A stretch of DNA of 15,846 nucleotides from CAJQQK01 sp049116495 (lineage in GTDB: Bacteria; Pseudomonadota; Alphaproteobacteria; Rhizobiales; Hyphomicrobiaceae), in the NCBI GenBank assembly GCA_049116495.1, contig JAGDYV010000124.1, positions 1-15,846 on the forward strand, written 5' to 3'. A model generated the notes under the pieces. It was not told where the DNA came from. It made no database searches and was given only the letters and a program-made list of their open reading frames with translations. Position 1 is the first letter of the stretch. Each line of letters starts with the position of its first letter. Positions 5,874 through 14,081 of this stretch are shown here, piece by piece. Made by a program: the position numbers and the translations under genes.

Positions 5874-8825
5874 TTACTCCGCCGGACTGCGAACAAGCTT
5901 GTCATAGAGCTGCCGGACAATGGCCTGACTTTCGACCAGTTTCAGCTCGACTTGGCCCAGTTCAGGCTCGCCGCATGCGTTGGCGAGCAAGGATTTCAGC
6001 CCATCGGGCGCCTTCTCAGGGGCAAAGATGTCCTCTGAACAGATCCGTGTCAGATGCGCCATCGTGTTGAGCAGGCCGGCGGCGTGGATCAGTGCCTCGG
6101 CGTCACCGGCATCGATCAGGCCACGCGCCTCCAATTTCTGCAAAGCCGCGATCGTATGACCGTCCAGCACCTCCGGATGGGCAGATGCATTTCTGAGTTG
6201 CAGATACTGGGCGATGAATTCGACGTCGACCAATCCGCCCCGGGTCTGCTTCAACGCCCACGTATCATCCGTGCCCTTGTCCGCCCAGATGCGCTCGCGC
6301 ATTTCGCACACATCGTTGACCAGCTTGGTCGGATCGCGCGGCGCAGTCAGAATGCGCTTAATTGCCTCTTCAACCCGTTCGGCCAGGTCCGCGGGCCCGG
6401 CGATGACCCGCGCCCGGGTAAGTGCCATATGTTCCCAGGTCCAGGCCTCGTTCTTCTGATAGCCCTCGAAGCTCGAAAATTGTGTAGCAACCGGACCTTT
6501 GTTGCCGGAGGGACGCAACCGCATATCGACCTCGTAAAGCCGGCCCTCGGCAGTCGGCGCCGAAATCGCGCTGATCAATCGCTGTGTCAGTCGCGCGTAA
6601 TAGGCACTGATGGCTAGCGGCTTCGGACCGTCCGTCATTTTCGCATCAGCATCGAAATCATAGACGACGATCAAATCAACATCACTGGTCGCGGTCATTT
6701 CCCGCCCACCCAGGCGCCCCATCGCCAGCACGCAGGCACCGCCACCGGGGACTTTCCCGTGACGCGCCTGCAGGTCTGCCTCGACGGCGGTGTGCATGTG
6801 CCGAATGAGTTCCTCAGCGATCAGTGTGTATGCCGGGCCAGCCTCGTCAGCCTGGATCAGGCCGGTCAGAAGCCGGATCCCAATCAAGAACATCTGCTCT
6901 CGACCGATAATGCGCGCGCGATCCAGCACACTTTCCAGATCCGGCGCCGCGCCAAGTTCCGCACTGATCAACTCGCGGACCTCGGATTCCGTCGGTAACG
7001 TCCCCATGATGCGCGGATCGAGCACCGCGTCGAACACCCGCCGATGCCGCGACAGGATTTGCGCCAGGCGCGGTGCACTGCCCATAATGAGTGCGACCAG
7101 CCGCATCAAATCGGGGTGCGCCTTGAGCAGTGCAAAGAGTTGCACACCGGCTGGCAGTGTCGACAGGAAGCGATCAAAGCCAACCAATGCGGCATCCGGG
7201 TTGACGGTCTGCGACAGCGCCTCAACCAAGACCGGCTGAACCTCGGTCAACCGAGCCCGGGCACCCTCGGATCGGACCGCAGGATAGCGGCCACGATGCC
7301 ATGAACGAATGGTATTGAGCACCTGTGTCGGCTGCGAAAACCCCATCACCGAAAGCGATTCTACCGTATCGGGGTCGTCGTCTTCGCCGGCAAGCACCAG
7401 GTTGGCGGTCGCAGAACTGAGTTCGGGGCCATCTTCGAACAGAGCCGAATAGTGCGTCTGCACGGTCTCCAGCCTTTTGAGCAGCGCTTCCGAAAAAACT
7501 GTCAGCGATGCGTAACCGGCAAAATGGCCAAGCGTGGTCAGCGCTTCCTCATCGGCCGGCAATTGATGCGTCTGCTCGTCCGCGGTCATCTGAATTCGAT
7601 GCTCGATCGCGCGCAGAAATTGGTATGCCTCGCTCATATCGCTGGCGACTTCTGACGTAATCCAGCCCCGCTCCGACAATTCTTTGAGCGTATCGAGCGT
7701 CGGCCGCGAGCGCAGCTCCGGTTGGCGGCCACCAGCTATCAACTGCTGCGTCTGAACAAAAAACTCGATTTCGCGAATCCCACCGCGTCCGAGTTTGATG
7801 TTATGTCCGGCAACCGCGATCTTTGCGAAGCCACGATGCGCGTGGATCTGACGCTTCATGGCATGTATGTCGGCGATCGCCGCGAAGTCGAGATACTTGC
7901 GCCAGATAAACGGCGCCAACTCACTAAGAAAACGCTGACCGGTTTCGATGTCACCGGCCACGGCCCGCGCCTTGATCATTGCCGCGCGTTCCCAGTTCTG
8001 ACCGAAGCTCTCGTAATAGTGCAATGCCGAGTTGACTGAAATCGCAACCTGAGTCGCACCGGGATCGGGGCGCAAGCGCAGGTCCGTCCGGAACACGTAA
8101 CCGTCCGCCGTGCGCTCGTTCAGCAATTTGACGAGATCGCGAGTCATTTTGACAAAAAACGCCGGCGGCTCGATCCCATGGCGCAGTCGGCTGCGTTCCG
8201 GGTCGTAGAAAACAATGAGATCGATGTCACTGGAATAGTTGAGCTCGAACGCGCCATGCTTGCCCATGGCGAGCACGAAGTAGCCGGAGTCGCGATCGGG
8301 GCTGTCGCCCTCCTCCTCGACGAGCCAGTCCCCTTTGCGTGCGGCCTCGGCAAACAAATAGGCGATCGCCGCTGCGCACGCCGCATCGGCGGTTTGGGTG
8401 AGCGCCTGCGTCGCGCGCATGATTGGCCAGACGCCGCCCAGATCCGCGAGCGCAATGAGCAAGGCCGCTTCGGATTTATACGCGCGCAATCGCGTCATCC
8501 ATGCTTTCTGCGGCGCCCCATCGGACGTGGCGGCACGCAATTCGGCAATCAGAAAGTCGAGGTGTCGATCCGGATCACTCGTCAGCACGCGATGTGCGCG
8601 TTCCGCATCCTGCAGCAACACCATGCTCAGATACCGCGAACTGGTCATTGTGCCACCGAGCAGATCCTCCACGACCTGTTCGTCGAGCAATGCCATCGCT
8701 TCGGCGCCCAAATCCGCTGCCTGCCAGTTTTCGCGAAGGTCACTGAGAAAGGCCGCAGCGCGTTGCTGATCGGCGACGTATGGTGTCGTCGAGACTTGCT
8801 GCCAGAGCGGTAGCTGTTCGGTCAT
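5874..8825 (-). CDS. glnE: Bifunctional glutamine synthetase adenylyltransferase/deadenylylase
   Basis: 983 residues, full length (E. coli GlnE is about 946). It adds AMP to, or removes AMP from, glutamine synthetase, under control of PII protein and glutamine, and so sets nitrogen assimilation. Two nucleotidyltransferase halves are visible. The N-terminal deadenylylase domain has MGKHGAFELNYSSDIDLIV with metal ligands Asp200 and Asp202, then DLRLRPDPGATQ. The C-terminal adenylylation domain has MGRLGGREMTATSDVDLIV with Asp715 and Asp717, then DMRLRPSGNKG and EAWTWEHMALTRAR. The helical DUF/GlnD-like linkers between them are intact. Its ATG (8825) overlaps the stop of the upstream kinase as ATGA (8822-8825), so translation is probably coupled to the two-component operon. 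No promoter of its own is evident. Identification is secure. Confidence 0.98.
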   Translation of the reverse strand: MTEQLPLWQQVSTTPYVADQQRAAAFLSDLRENWQAADLGAEAMALLDEQVVEDLLGGTMTSSRYLSMVLLQDAERAHRVLTSDPDRHLDFLIAELRAATSDGAPQKAWMTRLRAYKSEAALLIALADLGGVWPIMRATQALTQTADAACAAAIAYLFAEAARKGDWLVEEEGDSPDRDSGYFVLAMGKHGAFELNYSSDIDLIVFYDPERSRLRHGIEPPAFFVKMTRDLVKLLNERTADGYVFRTDLRLRPDPGATQVAISVNSALHYYESFGQNWERAAMIKARAVAGDIETGQRFLSELAPFIWRKYLDFAAIADIHAMKRQIHAHRGFAKIAVAGHNIKLGRGGIREIEFFVQTQQLIAGGRQPELRSRPTLDTLKELSERGWITSEVASDMSEAYQFLRAIEHRIQMTADEQTHQLPADEEALTTLGHFAGYASLTVFSEALLKRLETVQTHYSALFEDGPELSSATANLVLAGEDDDPDTVESLSVMGFSQPTQVLNTIRSWHRGRYPAVRSEGARARLTEVQPVLVEALSQTVNPDAALVGFDRFLSTLPAGVQLFALLKAHPDLMRLVALIMGSAPRLAQILSRHRRVFDAVLDPRIMGTLPTESEVRELISAELGAAPDLESVLDRARIIGREQMFLIGIRLLTGLIQADEAGPAYTLIAEELIRHMHTAVEADLQARHGKVPGGGACVLAMGRLGGREMTATSDVDLIVVYDFDADAKMTDGPKPLAISAYYARLTQRLISAISAPTAEGRLYEVDMRLRPSGNKGPVATQFSSFEGYQKNEAWTWEHMALTRARVIAGPADLAERVEEAIKRILTAPRDPTKLVNDVCEMRERIWADKGTDDTWALKQTRGGLVDVEFIAQYLQLRNASAHPEVLDGHTIAALQKLEARGLIDAGDAEALIHAAGLLNTMAHLTRICSEDIFAPEKAPDGLKSLLANACGEPELGQVELKLVESQAIVRQLYDKLVRSPAE

Positions 8826-10327
8826 ATTTCCACCGTCGTGGTCTTGCCATGGACGCGCGCCGATGGCGGCCGCGTCGCGTTGCCGGGCAACGTGTCCGTT
8901 GATGCTATCACGCGTCCAGCAAGACGCTCCATCGGAAGATGCAATATCACTTTGAGGCCTGGTTGATTGTCAGCCAGCTCAATGGTGCCGCCATGCTGGC
9001 GCACCACCGCCGCGGCGAGGCTCAGGCCAAGCCCGGTGCCCGGTTTGCTGCGCGCCGCGTCGAGTCGCACGAAGCGCTTTAGCACGCGGCCATAATCCGC
9101 TGTCTGTATACCGAATCCCCGATCGGCAATCCACAACTGAGCACCACCTTCCGTCCGCCTGACACCCAATTCGATCGTACGGCGGGCAGTATCCAACGTA
9201 TCGCCCAAGCCGTACTTGAGCGCGTTCTCAATCAGGTTGGTCATCGCTTGCGAGATCAATTGGCGATCGGCACTCAGTTGTAGTGGTTCGGCGGCAATGA
9301 CCTGGAGACTGGCTGATGCCTCCTCGATGACCGGTTCATAGAATTCCGCAAGGTCGTGCATCAGGGCGGCAGCATCAAACGTCTCGAGATTGTCGCCGAG
9401 CGCACCGGCCTCCAACCGTGCAACACGCAACAGGGCATTGAACGTGCGGATCAATTCATCAGCCTCAACCAGCGTCGTCTCCAAGCCCGCGCGGCAGGCC
9501 GCATCACCGCGCGGGTCGCGCAAGGCTTCTTCAGCCCGTATGCGCAGACGGTTAAGCGGCGTTTTGAGATCGTGTGCAATGTTATCTGATACTTCGCGCA
9601 ATCCCTGCATCAGGCTGTCGATGCGATCCAGCATGCGGTTGAGATGTGATGCCAGGGCATCGAACTCGTCGTCGTTGGTGGTCAATGGGATGCGCTGTGA
9701 AAGGTCACCGGTCATGATGCCGTCAGCTGTGCGCGTCATCGCATTAAGGCGCGACATGAGAATGTGATTGATCCCCCATCCCGCGATCACGGCGACCAGC
9801 GCAAGCATGGCCATGCCGATCATGAACCAATTGCGGATCGCATTGGCCAGATCACGCTGCTCCGTGACGTCGCGCGCCACCAGCAACCGCGTTCCATCCG
9901 GCAAACGCAATGTTGCGCCAATGGCGAGGTTCGAATTTCCCGACGGCACCGAGTTGGGCGCCGCCACATTGTCGCTCTGCTCACCCTGGAAATTGAAAAC
10001 GCCTGTCTTGTTGTCGCGCGCCAGCGCTTCCGGCCAACTCGGGACACCGCCGAGCCAGACGGTCTGTCCTTCCGAGTTCGCGAGGCCATAGATCATATCC
10101 GGAGAGCCTGAGCGCCGTGATCGCAATGTCGCGAGCAATGTCGCCGACCCGTCGCGAACGGCAACTTCACTCAACGCGCGCGTCTCGGCAATCACGCTTG
10201 AGACATTGCGGGTCGTGAGAATATCCCGCGTCTGCCAGTAGATCGCACTGACGACCAACGTCGAGGCGAGCAGAAAAAGCGCCATGATTGGCAGGGTGAT
10301 CCGTATTCCGCTGGTGCGCCAGAACAT
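8822..10327 (-). CDS. Sensor histidine kinase (HAMP, HisKA, HATPase_c)
   Basis: 501 residues from ATG 10327. An in-frame TTG at 10336 would overlap the regulator stop (TTGA) but has no ribosome binding site; neither start has an ideal one. Transmembrane segment 1 is about 9-30. A periplasmic sensor part of about 135 residues follows, with no family I recognise, then transmembrane segment 2 (about 168-188) and HAMP (about 188-240). HisKA contains VSDNIAHDLKTPLNRLR with His252. The ATPase domain is complete: N-box NLIENALKYG (Asn368), G1 box DRGFGIQ (402-408), G2 box GTGLGLSLAAAVVRQHGG (430-447). This is a classical kinase in the QseC/PhoQ-like architecture. It is the partner of the OmpR-type regulator 5 bases upstream. 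Sitting between degP and glnE as in rhizobia, it probably senses the envelope state, but the signal is unknown. Confidence 0.95.
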   Translation of the reverse strand: MFWRTSGIRITLPIMALFLLASTLVVSAIYWQTRDILTTRNVSSVIAETRALSEVAVRDGSATLLATLRSRRSGSPDMIYGLANSEGQTVWLGGVPSWPEALARDNKTGVFNFQGEQSDNVAAPNSVPSGNSNLAIGATLRLPDGTRLLVARDVTEQRDLANAIRNWFMIGMAMLALVAVIAGWGINHILMSRLNAMTRTADGIMTGDLSQRIPLTTNDDEFDALASHLNRMLDRIDSLMQGLREVSDNIAHDLKTPLNRLRIRAEEALRDPRGDAACRAGLETTLVEADELIRTFNALLRVARLEAGALGDNLETFDAAALMHDLAEFYEPVIEEASASLQVIAAEPLQLSADRQLISQAMTNLIENALKYGLGDTLDTARRTIELGVRRTEGGAQLWIADRGFGIQTADYGRVLKRFVRLDAARSKPGTGLGLSLAAAVVRQHGGTIELADNQPGLKVILHLPMERLAGRVIASTDTLPGNATRPPSARVHGKTTTVEI

Positions 10328-10332
10328 GGCCT

Positions 10333-11016
10333 TCAACCGTCGTCGCCGTCACGCATGACGTAACCGGCCCCGCGCACCGTGTGGAGGAGCGGCGTATCGT
10401 AGTTTTTGTCGATCTTGCCGCGCAACCGCGAAATGTGCACATCGATCACATTCGTCTGCGGATCGAAATGATAGTCCCAAACCCCTTCCAGCAGCATCGT
10501 TCGGGTCACGACCTGGCCGGCATGTTTCATGAGATATTCAAGCAGCCGATATTCACGCGGCTGCAGTTGGATCGCCTCGCCACCACGACTGACACGGTGC
10601 GACAGGCGGTCAAGAACAAGATCGCCAACGACATAACTGGTTTTTTGTTCTTCAGGTTGCACCCGTCGACCGAGTGCCTCGACGCGCGCGAGCAATTCTG
10701 AAAATGCGAACGGTTTGGTCAGATAGTCGTCACCACCCGACTTGAGCCCCTTGACCCGATCGTCGACTTCACCCAGCGCAGACAGGATCAGAACCGGCAC
10801 ATCGCTGCCTTCCGCGCGCAACGTCCGGACAATCGACAGTCCATCAAGACGCGGCAACATGCGATCGACAATCAATACGTCGTAGCCCTCTTCACGCGCC
10901 ATCGAGAGGCCGGTTTCACCATCGTGCGCCACGTCGGGTGCATGCCCGCTCTCGCGCATGGCTTTGGCAATGAAGGTCGCGGCTTCCTGGTCGTCTTCGA
11001 TGATGAGTATGCGCAT
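10333..11016 (-). CDS. OmpR/PhoB-family response regulator
   Basis: 227 residues from ATG 11016. The frame extends to 11094, but MRILIIEDDQEAA is the standard start of a receiver domain and the extra 26 residues look unlike protein. Receiver: acidic pair Glu7/Asp8/Asp9, phosphoacceptor Asp51 (LIVDRMLPRLDG), Ser79 (LILSALGE) and Lys101 (YLTKPF). The DNA-binding part from about 128 is a winged helix: LQPREYRLLEYLMKHAGQVVTR, then WDYHFDPQTNVIDVHISRLRGKID and LLHTVRGAGYVM. It forms an operon with the kinase downstream and glnE beyond. It lies 135 bases after degP; degP is a reasonable candidate target by neighbourhood only. The AT-rich repeats upstream of degP could be its binding site, which is inference. 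Confidence 0.97.
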   Translation of the reverse strand: MRILIIEDDQEAATFIAKAMRESGHAPDVAHDGETGLSMAREEGYDVLIVDRMLPRLDGLSIVRTLRAEGSDVPVLILSALGEVDDRVKGLKSGGDDYLTKPFAFSELLARVEALGRRVQPEEQKTSYVVGDLVLDRLSHRVSRGGEAIQLQPREYRLLEYLMKHAGQVVTRTMLLEGVWDYHFDPQTNVIDVHISRLRGKIDKNYDTPLLHTVRGAGYVMRDGDDG

Positions 11017-11067
11017 GGCCCATCCGATCGTTTTGAGAGGCGTTGATACGCAATCCCTATACACGTC

Positions 11068-11100
11068 GGCCCGGCGCCGCTGGTCGCGTGGCACCGGGCC
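11068..11100. terminator. Hairpin between degP and the response regulator gene
   Basis: GGCCCGG/CCGGGCC (11068-11074 with 11094-11100) continues after one mismatch as GCC/GGC (11076-11078 with 11090-11092), loop 11 bases. It lies 52 bases past the degP stop and 52 before the regulator ATG on the same strand. Very stable by base content, but no T-tract follows on minus. It may separate degP from the two-component operon or only partly attenuate. Confidence 0.4.
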
Positions 11101-11151
11101 ATTCCTTCTGAGATGGTACCGACCGGTGACCGGGCGGCGCCAAGTTGCACA

Positions 11152-12717
11152 TCAGCCCTTCTTGGCGTTCAGCTGAACCGCAATGAACCGACGTTGCTCG
11201 CCGCGTTTCACCACCATCAGTACGGCTTTCCGGCCGCGCTTCTTGGCGCTCTTCACTTCATTGTCGATGTCCGCGGGGCGGCTCACCTTCTTGCTGTTGA
11301 CTTCGACGATCACATCGCCCTTTCGCAGACCTTTTTCGGCTGCGTCCGTGTTTTCGTCAACGCTGTCGATGGCAACGCCGTTACCATTGCGCGCACGTTT
11401 CAGACGCAAACCGAGATCAGCCAACGCGGTTGCTTTAGCCGCTTCCGGTGCGGCCGCTGCCGGTGCTTTGGCAACGCGACCGGAACTTGGGAATGTGCCA
11501 AGCAGCACGTCCAATGTCTGATCACGATCCCCGCGGCGCACGCTCACGGCAACTTTGGTTCCCGGTGCGTAGTCAGCGACCTTGCGGGCGAGGTCACGGC
11601 TGTCTTCAATGCGCCGACCATTGACCGCCGTGATCGCATCACCAGCTCGCAGGCCGCCTTTTTCAGCAGGGCTGTTCTTTGTCACTTCGCTGACCAATGC
11701 ACCAAAGGCACTTGCCAGGCCAAGTCCTTCGGCCATGTCCTTGGTTACGCTTTGAATCTTCACACCCAGCCAGCCTCGCTTGACCGTACCGCTCTGCTTC
11801 AGTTCGTTGATGACCTCGGATGCAATCTTCGCTGGCACCGCGAACGCGATCCCGACATTGCCGCCGGACGGGCTGTAGATCGCCGTGTTGACGCCGATCA
11901 CTTCGCCTTGAAGGTTGAAGGTCGGACCGCCCGAGTTGCCACGGTTCACCGCCGCGTCGATCTGGATGAAGTCGTAAGGACCGGAGCGGATATCTCGCTG
12001 CAGAGCCGAGACGATGCCTGCGGTCACTGTTCCGCCGAGGCCGAATGGGTTGCCGACGGCAACCACCCAATCGCCCTCACGGCTTGTTTTTTCCGCGAAG
12101 CGGACAAACGGGAACGTCTTATTCGATTGGATCTTGAGCAATGCCAGATCGGTCCGCGGGTCCGTGCCGATCAGTTTGGCAGGCAGTTTATCCTTCTGAT
12201 CAAAGCTGACCATGATCTTTTCCGCACCGGCGATCACGTGGTTGTTCGTGACCACATAGCCGTCCGCGGAAATGACGAAGCCCGACCCTTGCGCTTGCCG
12301 GCGCCGGCGCGGTGTACCGCGTTGGCGTCCGGGGCGACCATTTTCTCCACGCGGCATACCGCGAAAGAACTCGTTCAACGGATGATCGCCAGGCAGATCG
12401 GGGAATGGCTTGGCGCCGCGCGGCTGTTGCCGGTTGCCGGGTGTCCGGCGGCTCGACGTACGCTTTCCACCTGACACAACCTGAATACTGACGACCGATG
12501 GCTTGACGCGCGTGACGAGGTCCGCGAACGACGCTGGCGCACCCGGAACCGGGGTCAAAGCCGATGGTGTGCTGCGCTGCGCGACGGCACCATGCGGCAC
12601 GACCAGGGCAGTCGAGGCCACCAGTGCCAAACCGGCTGCTGCCACGGCCATCGTTTTCAAGGGCCGATTTTGAGACCGCTCAGTCTCTTTCCGGGCGATA
12701 TCCCGATGTTGTTGCAT
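11152..12717 (-). CDS. degP: Periplasmic serine protease/chaperone DegP (HtrA, Do family)
   Basis: 521 residues from ATG 12717. An uninterrupted frame reaches 12921, but AGGAAGG 8 bases upstream fixes this start and gives a proper N-terminus. Signal or anchor segment is about 21-47 (MAVAAAGLALVASTALVV, then AVAQ, probable cleavage). The trypsin-like domain has His160 (VVTNNHVIAG), Asp190 (DPRTDLALLKI) and Ser262 (NRGNSGGPTFN), all present. A long basic, Pro/Gly-rich loop (about 86-142) precedes the domain, as the regulatory LA loop does in DegP. PDZ1 is about 314-410 (RGWLGVKIQSV, GGLRAGDAITAVNG) and PDZ2 about 428-521 (GLRKGDVIVEVNSKKV). It degrades or refolds damaged envelope proteins. Upstream is an ECF-like promoter motif at 12747-12772, suggesting stress induction. 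Confidence 0.97.
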   Translation of the reverse strand: MQQHRDIARKETERSQNRPLKTMAVAAAGLALVASTALVVPHGAVAQRSTPSALTPVPGAPASFADLVTRVKPSVVSIQVVSGGKRTSSRRTPGNRQQPRGAKPFPDLPGDHPLNEFFRGMPRGENGRPGRQRGTPRRRRQAQGSGFVISADGYVVTNNHVIAGAEKIMVSFDQKDKLPAKLIGTDPRTDLALLKIQSNKTFPFVRFAEKTSREGDWVVAVGNPFGLGGTVTAGIVSALQRDIRSGPYDFIQIDAAVNRGNSGGPTFNLQGEVIGVNTAIYSPSGGNVGIAFAVPAKIASEVINELKQSGTVKRGWLGVKIQSVTKDMAEGLGLASAFGALVSEVTKNSPAEKGGLRAGDAITAVNGRRIEDSRDLARKVADYAPGTKVAVSVRRGDRDQTLDVLLGTFPSSGRVAKAPAAAAPEAAKATALADLGLRLKRARNGNGVAIDSVDENTDAAEKGLRKGDVIVEVNSKKVSRPADIDNEVKSAKKRGRKAVLMVVKRGEQRRFIAVQLNAKKG

Positions 12718-12725
12718 GGATTTGA

Positions 12726-12732
12726 CCTTCCT
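12726..12732 (-). promoter_or_regulatory. Ribosome binding site deciding the degP start
   Basis: AGGAAGG on the minus strand, 8 bases before ATG 12717. It rules out the long N-terminal extension in the same frame up to 12921, which would place about 68 unconserved residues before the signal peptide. Confidence 0.8.
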
Positions 12733-12746
12733 GGTTCGACAAAGGA

Positions 12747-12772
12747 TACGACGAAACGTAGATAATCGTTCC
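12747..12772 (-). promoter_or_regulatory. ECF-type promoter motif for degP
   Basis: On the minus strand GGAAC (12768-12772, within GGGGAAC) is followed after 17 bases by CGTA (12747-12750). This is near the GGAAC-N16/17-CGTT pattern known for EcfG, the general stress sigma factor of alphaproteobacteria, and for related ECF factors. The predicted start point leaves a leader of roughly 20-25 bases that still includes the ribosome binding site. The last base of the -10 element departs from consensus. Which sigma factor reads it cannot be told here. Confidence 0.45.
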
Positions 12773-12810
12773 CCTAATCCTTTAGCCAAGCCGACCTTAA
12801 CTGCATCTTG

Positions 12811-12837
12811 CAGCAATATTACCCATTTGTAATGTAA
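12811..12837. promoter_or_regulatory. AT-rich repeat cluster in the degP/protease divergent region
   Basis: The minus strand holds a tandem TTACATTACA (12827-12836), and ATTAC (12818-12822) with GTAAT (12829-12833) forms a 5-bp inverted repeat. The patch is AT-rich within a GC-rich region between two divergent genes. It may be an operator, for instance for the OmpR-type regulator encoded after degP, but short repeats like this can arise by chance. Confidence 0.2.
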
Positions 12838-12943
12838 GGGCCGTGGCGACAGGGCTGGGGATAACGACATCTCACCGCCGTTTTGATCATGATATAGCTG
12901 GCATTCGTCGCGCGATCGCACAAGCCGGTCTCGCGACGTCTAC

Positions 12944-12949
12944 GAGGGA
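12944..12949 (+). promoter_or_regulatory. Ribosome binding site supporting a TTG start
   Basis: GAGGGA lies 6 bases before TTG 12956. The next in-frame ATG (13007) would remove the Arg residues of the signal peptide n-region and begin inside the hydrophobic core, so TTG is preferred. Confidence 0.6.
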
Positions 12950-12955
12950 AATTGA

Positions 12956-14068
12956 TTGCTGCGGGGTTTTGGATTGATACGCGCGTTGGCCATTCCCCTG
13001 TCCGGCATGCTTGCCTTGTTGCTTGGCTTGGCGCTTGCCCAAGGTGCCAGCCCCGCGATGGCTGCCGTATTCGGCACGGACGATCGCCGTCCGCTGCCCG
13101 CCAACCTCAGCGCGCTCGCCGGTTCCATCGGTCTCGTGACAAGCGATGCGGCACGCACGCTGTGCACGGGCTTCTGCGTCGGCCGCCGCACGGTTGCAAC
13201 TGCAGCTCATTGTCTTTTCCGGACAGCGGGCGAACGTCGACCTGATCTTGCAAAGTTCCGATTTATCGTCGGGCCGGAGCAAGCGCGTCGCACCGCCTCG
13301 ATCACCGGCCACTCGGCCAATGCGGTGCATCAGCACGTGGTGGCCGGATCCTATGCGCTGAGCGTCAACCCGCCGATAGATGCCACGCGCGACTGGGCGT
13401 TGATGCGGCTCGCGCAACCCATCTGCGCCGGCCACAGTCTGTACGTCGATAACATGGCGCCGGTCCGGATTAACCGTCTCGCCGCCCGCGGCCATCTCCG
13501 GCATGTCGCCTTTCACGGCGATCTCAACAACTGGCGGTTGGCCTCTTCGCGCACATGTGACGTTACTTCGCGCATGGCATCATCAGGGCGCAAGCAGCTC
13601 AAACGGGATTTCACTGACACCTCGGCACTTGTGCTGCACGAGTGTGATACGGGCCTCGCGTCGTCAGGCTCTCCGATCCTCTCAATCGGTGCCAACAGTC
13701 GCCTCAAGGTTGTTGGGATGAATGTCGGCACCTACCAGCAGACCCGGTATCTTGTCACCGGAGACACGGTCAAACGCCGCTATAAACCCGCGACCGTCGC
13801 CAATACGGCCGTCAGCGGTTCCGCTTTTGCAGACCATATTCTGGCATTTACGCGCGCCGATATTCTGGTCGATCCGCGCGGCATCAGCCGATTGCAGACA
13901 GCCTTGAACCGCAGCGGGTTCGACGCAGGTCCAGCGGACGGCATTTACGGGGAACGTACGCGTTCGGCCGTCGTGGCTTTCGAACAGGCGATCGGCCGGC
14001 CGGGCATTGGCTTGGTGACACGCCAACTGCTCCGCGCGGTTGAGCAGTACTACCGGCCAACGCGGTAG
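12956..14068 (+). CDS. Exported trypsin-like serine protease with C-terminal peptidoglycan-binding domain
   Basis: 370 residues starting at TTG. The signal peptide (MLRGFGLIRALAIPLSGML, core to about 30) is probably cut after ASPAMA (36). The protease part has ATAAHCLF (His85), RDWALMRLAQPIC (Asp146) and CDTGLASSGSPI (Ser237), so the chymotrypsin-type triad is complete. Cys70, Cys74, Cys86, Cys157, Cys201 and Cys230 could form disulfides, in keeping with export. A C-terminal domain (about 306-362) matches PG_binding_1: ISRLQTALNRSGFDAGPADGIYGERTRSAVVAFEQ in two parts, ending TRQLLRAVE. It would tether the protease to the cell wall. It is transcribed away from degP and converges on ccmH with only 13 bases between stops. 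Substrate is unknown. The domain pairing is uncommon and its place interrupts the usual ccmH-degP neighbourhood. Confidence 0.88.
   Translation: MLRGFGLIRALAIPLSGMLALLLGLALAQGASPAMAAVFGTDDRRPLPANLSALAGSIGLVTSDAARTLCTGFCVGRRTVATAAHCLFRTAGERRPDLAKFRFIVGPEQARRTASITGHSANAVHQHVVAGSYALSVNPPIDATRDWALMRLAQPICAGHSLYVDNMAPVRINRLAARGHLRHVAFHGDLNNWRLASSRTCDVTSRMASSGRKQLKRDFTDTSALVLHECDTGLASSGSPILSIGANSRLKVVGMNVGTYQQTRYLVTGDTVKRRYKPATVANTAVSGSAFADHILAFTRADILVDPRGISRLQTALNRSGFDAGPADGIYGERTRSAVVAFEQAIGRPGIGLVTRQLLRAVEQYYRPTR
14050..14068. terminator. Short hairpin at the stop codon of the exported protease
   Basis: CTACCG (14050-14055) pairs with CGGTAG (14063-14068) around 7 bases; the right arm contains the TAG stop. 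It sits between convergent genes, but six pairs and no T-run make termination activity doubtful. Confidence 0.2.
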
Positions 14069-14081
14069 CAACCCAACGCCA

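Noticed and set aside
6054..6617. 187-codon open frame on + opposite glnE
   Set aside because: Antisense to the conserved adenylylation domain of GlnE; no start signal or domain.
11113..12474. 453-codon open frame on + opposite degP
   Set aside because: It is antisense to a gene with a complete catalytic triad and two PDZ domains, has no recognisable domain, and arises from GC-rich codon bias.
12859..12882. GGATA-N15-CGTT on + as an ECF promoter for the exported protease
   Set aside because: The -35 element lacks the AAC core and the spacer is shorter than the usual 16-17, so it is not better than chance.
12887..13516. 209-codon open frame on - opposite the exported protease
   Set aside because: The plus strand encodes signal peptide, protease triad and peptidoglycan-binding motif; the minus frame has none of these.
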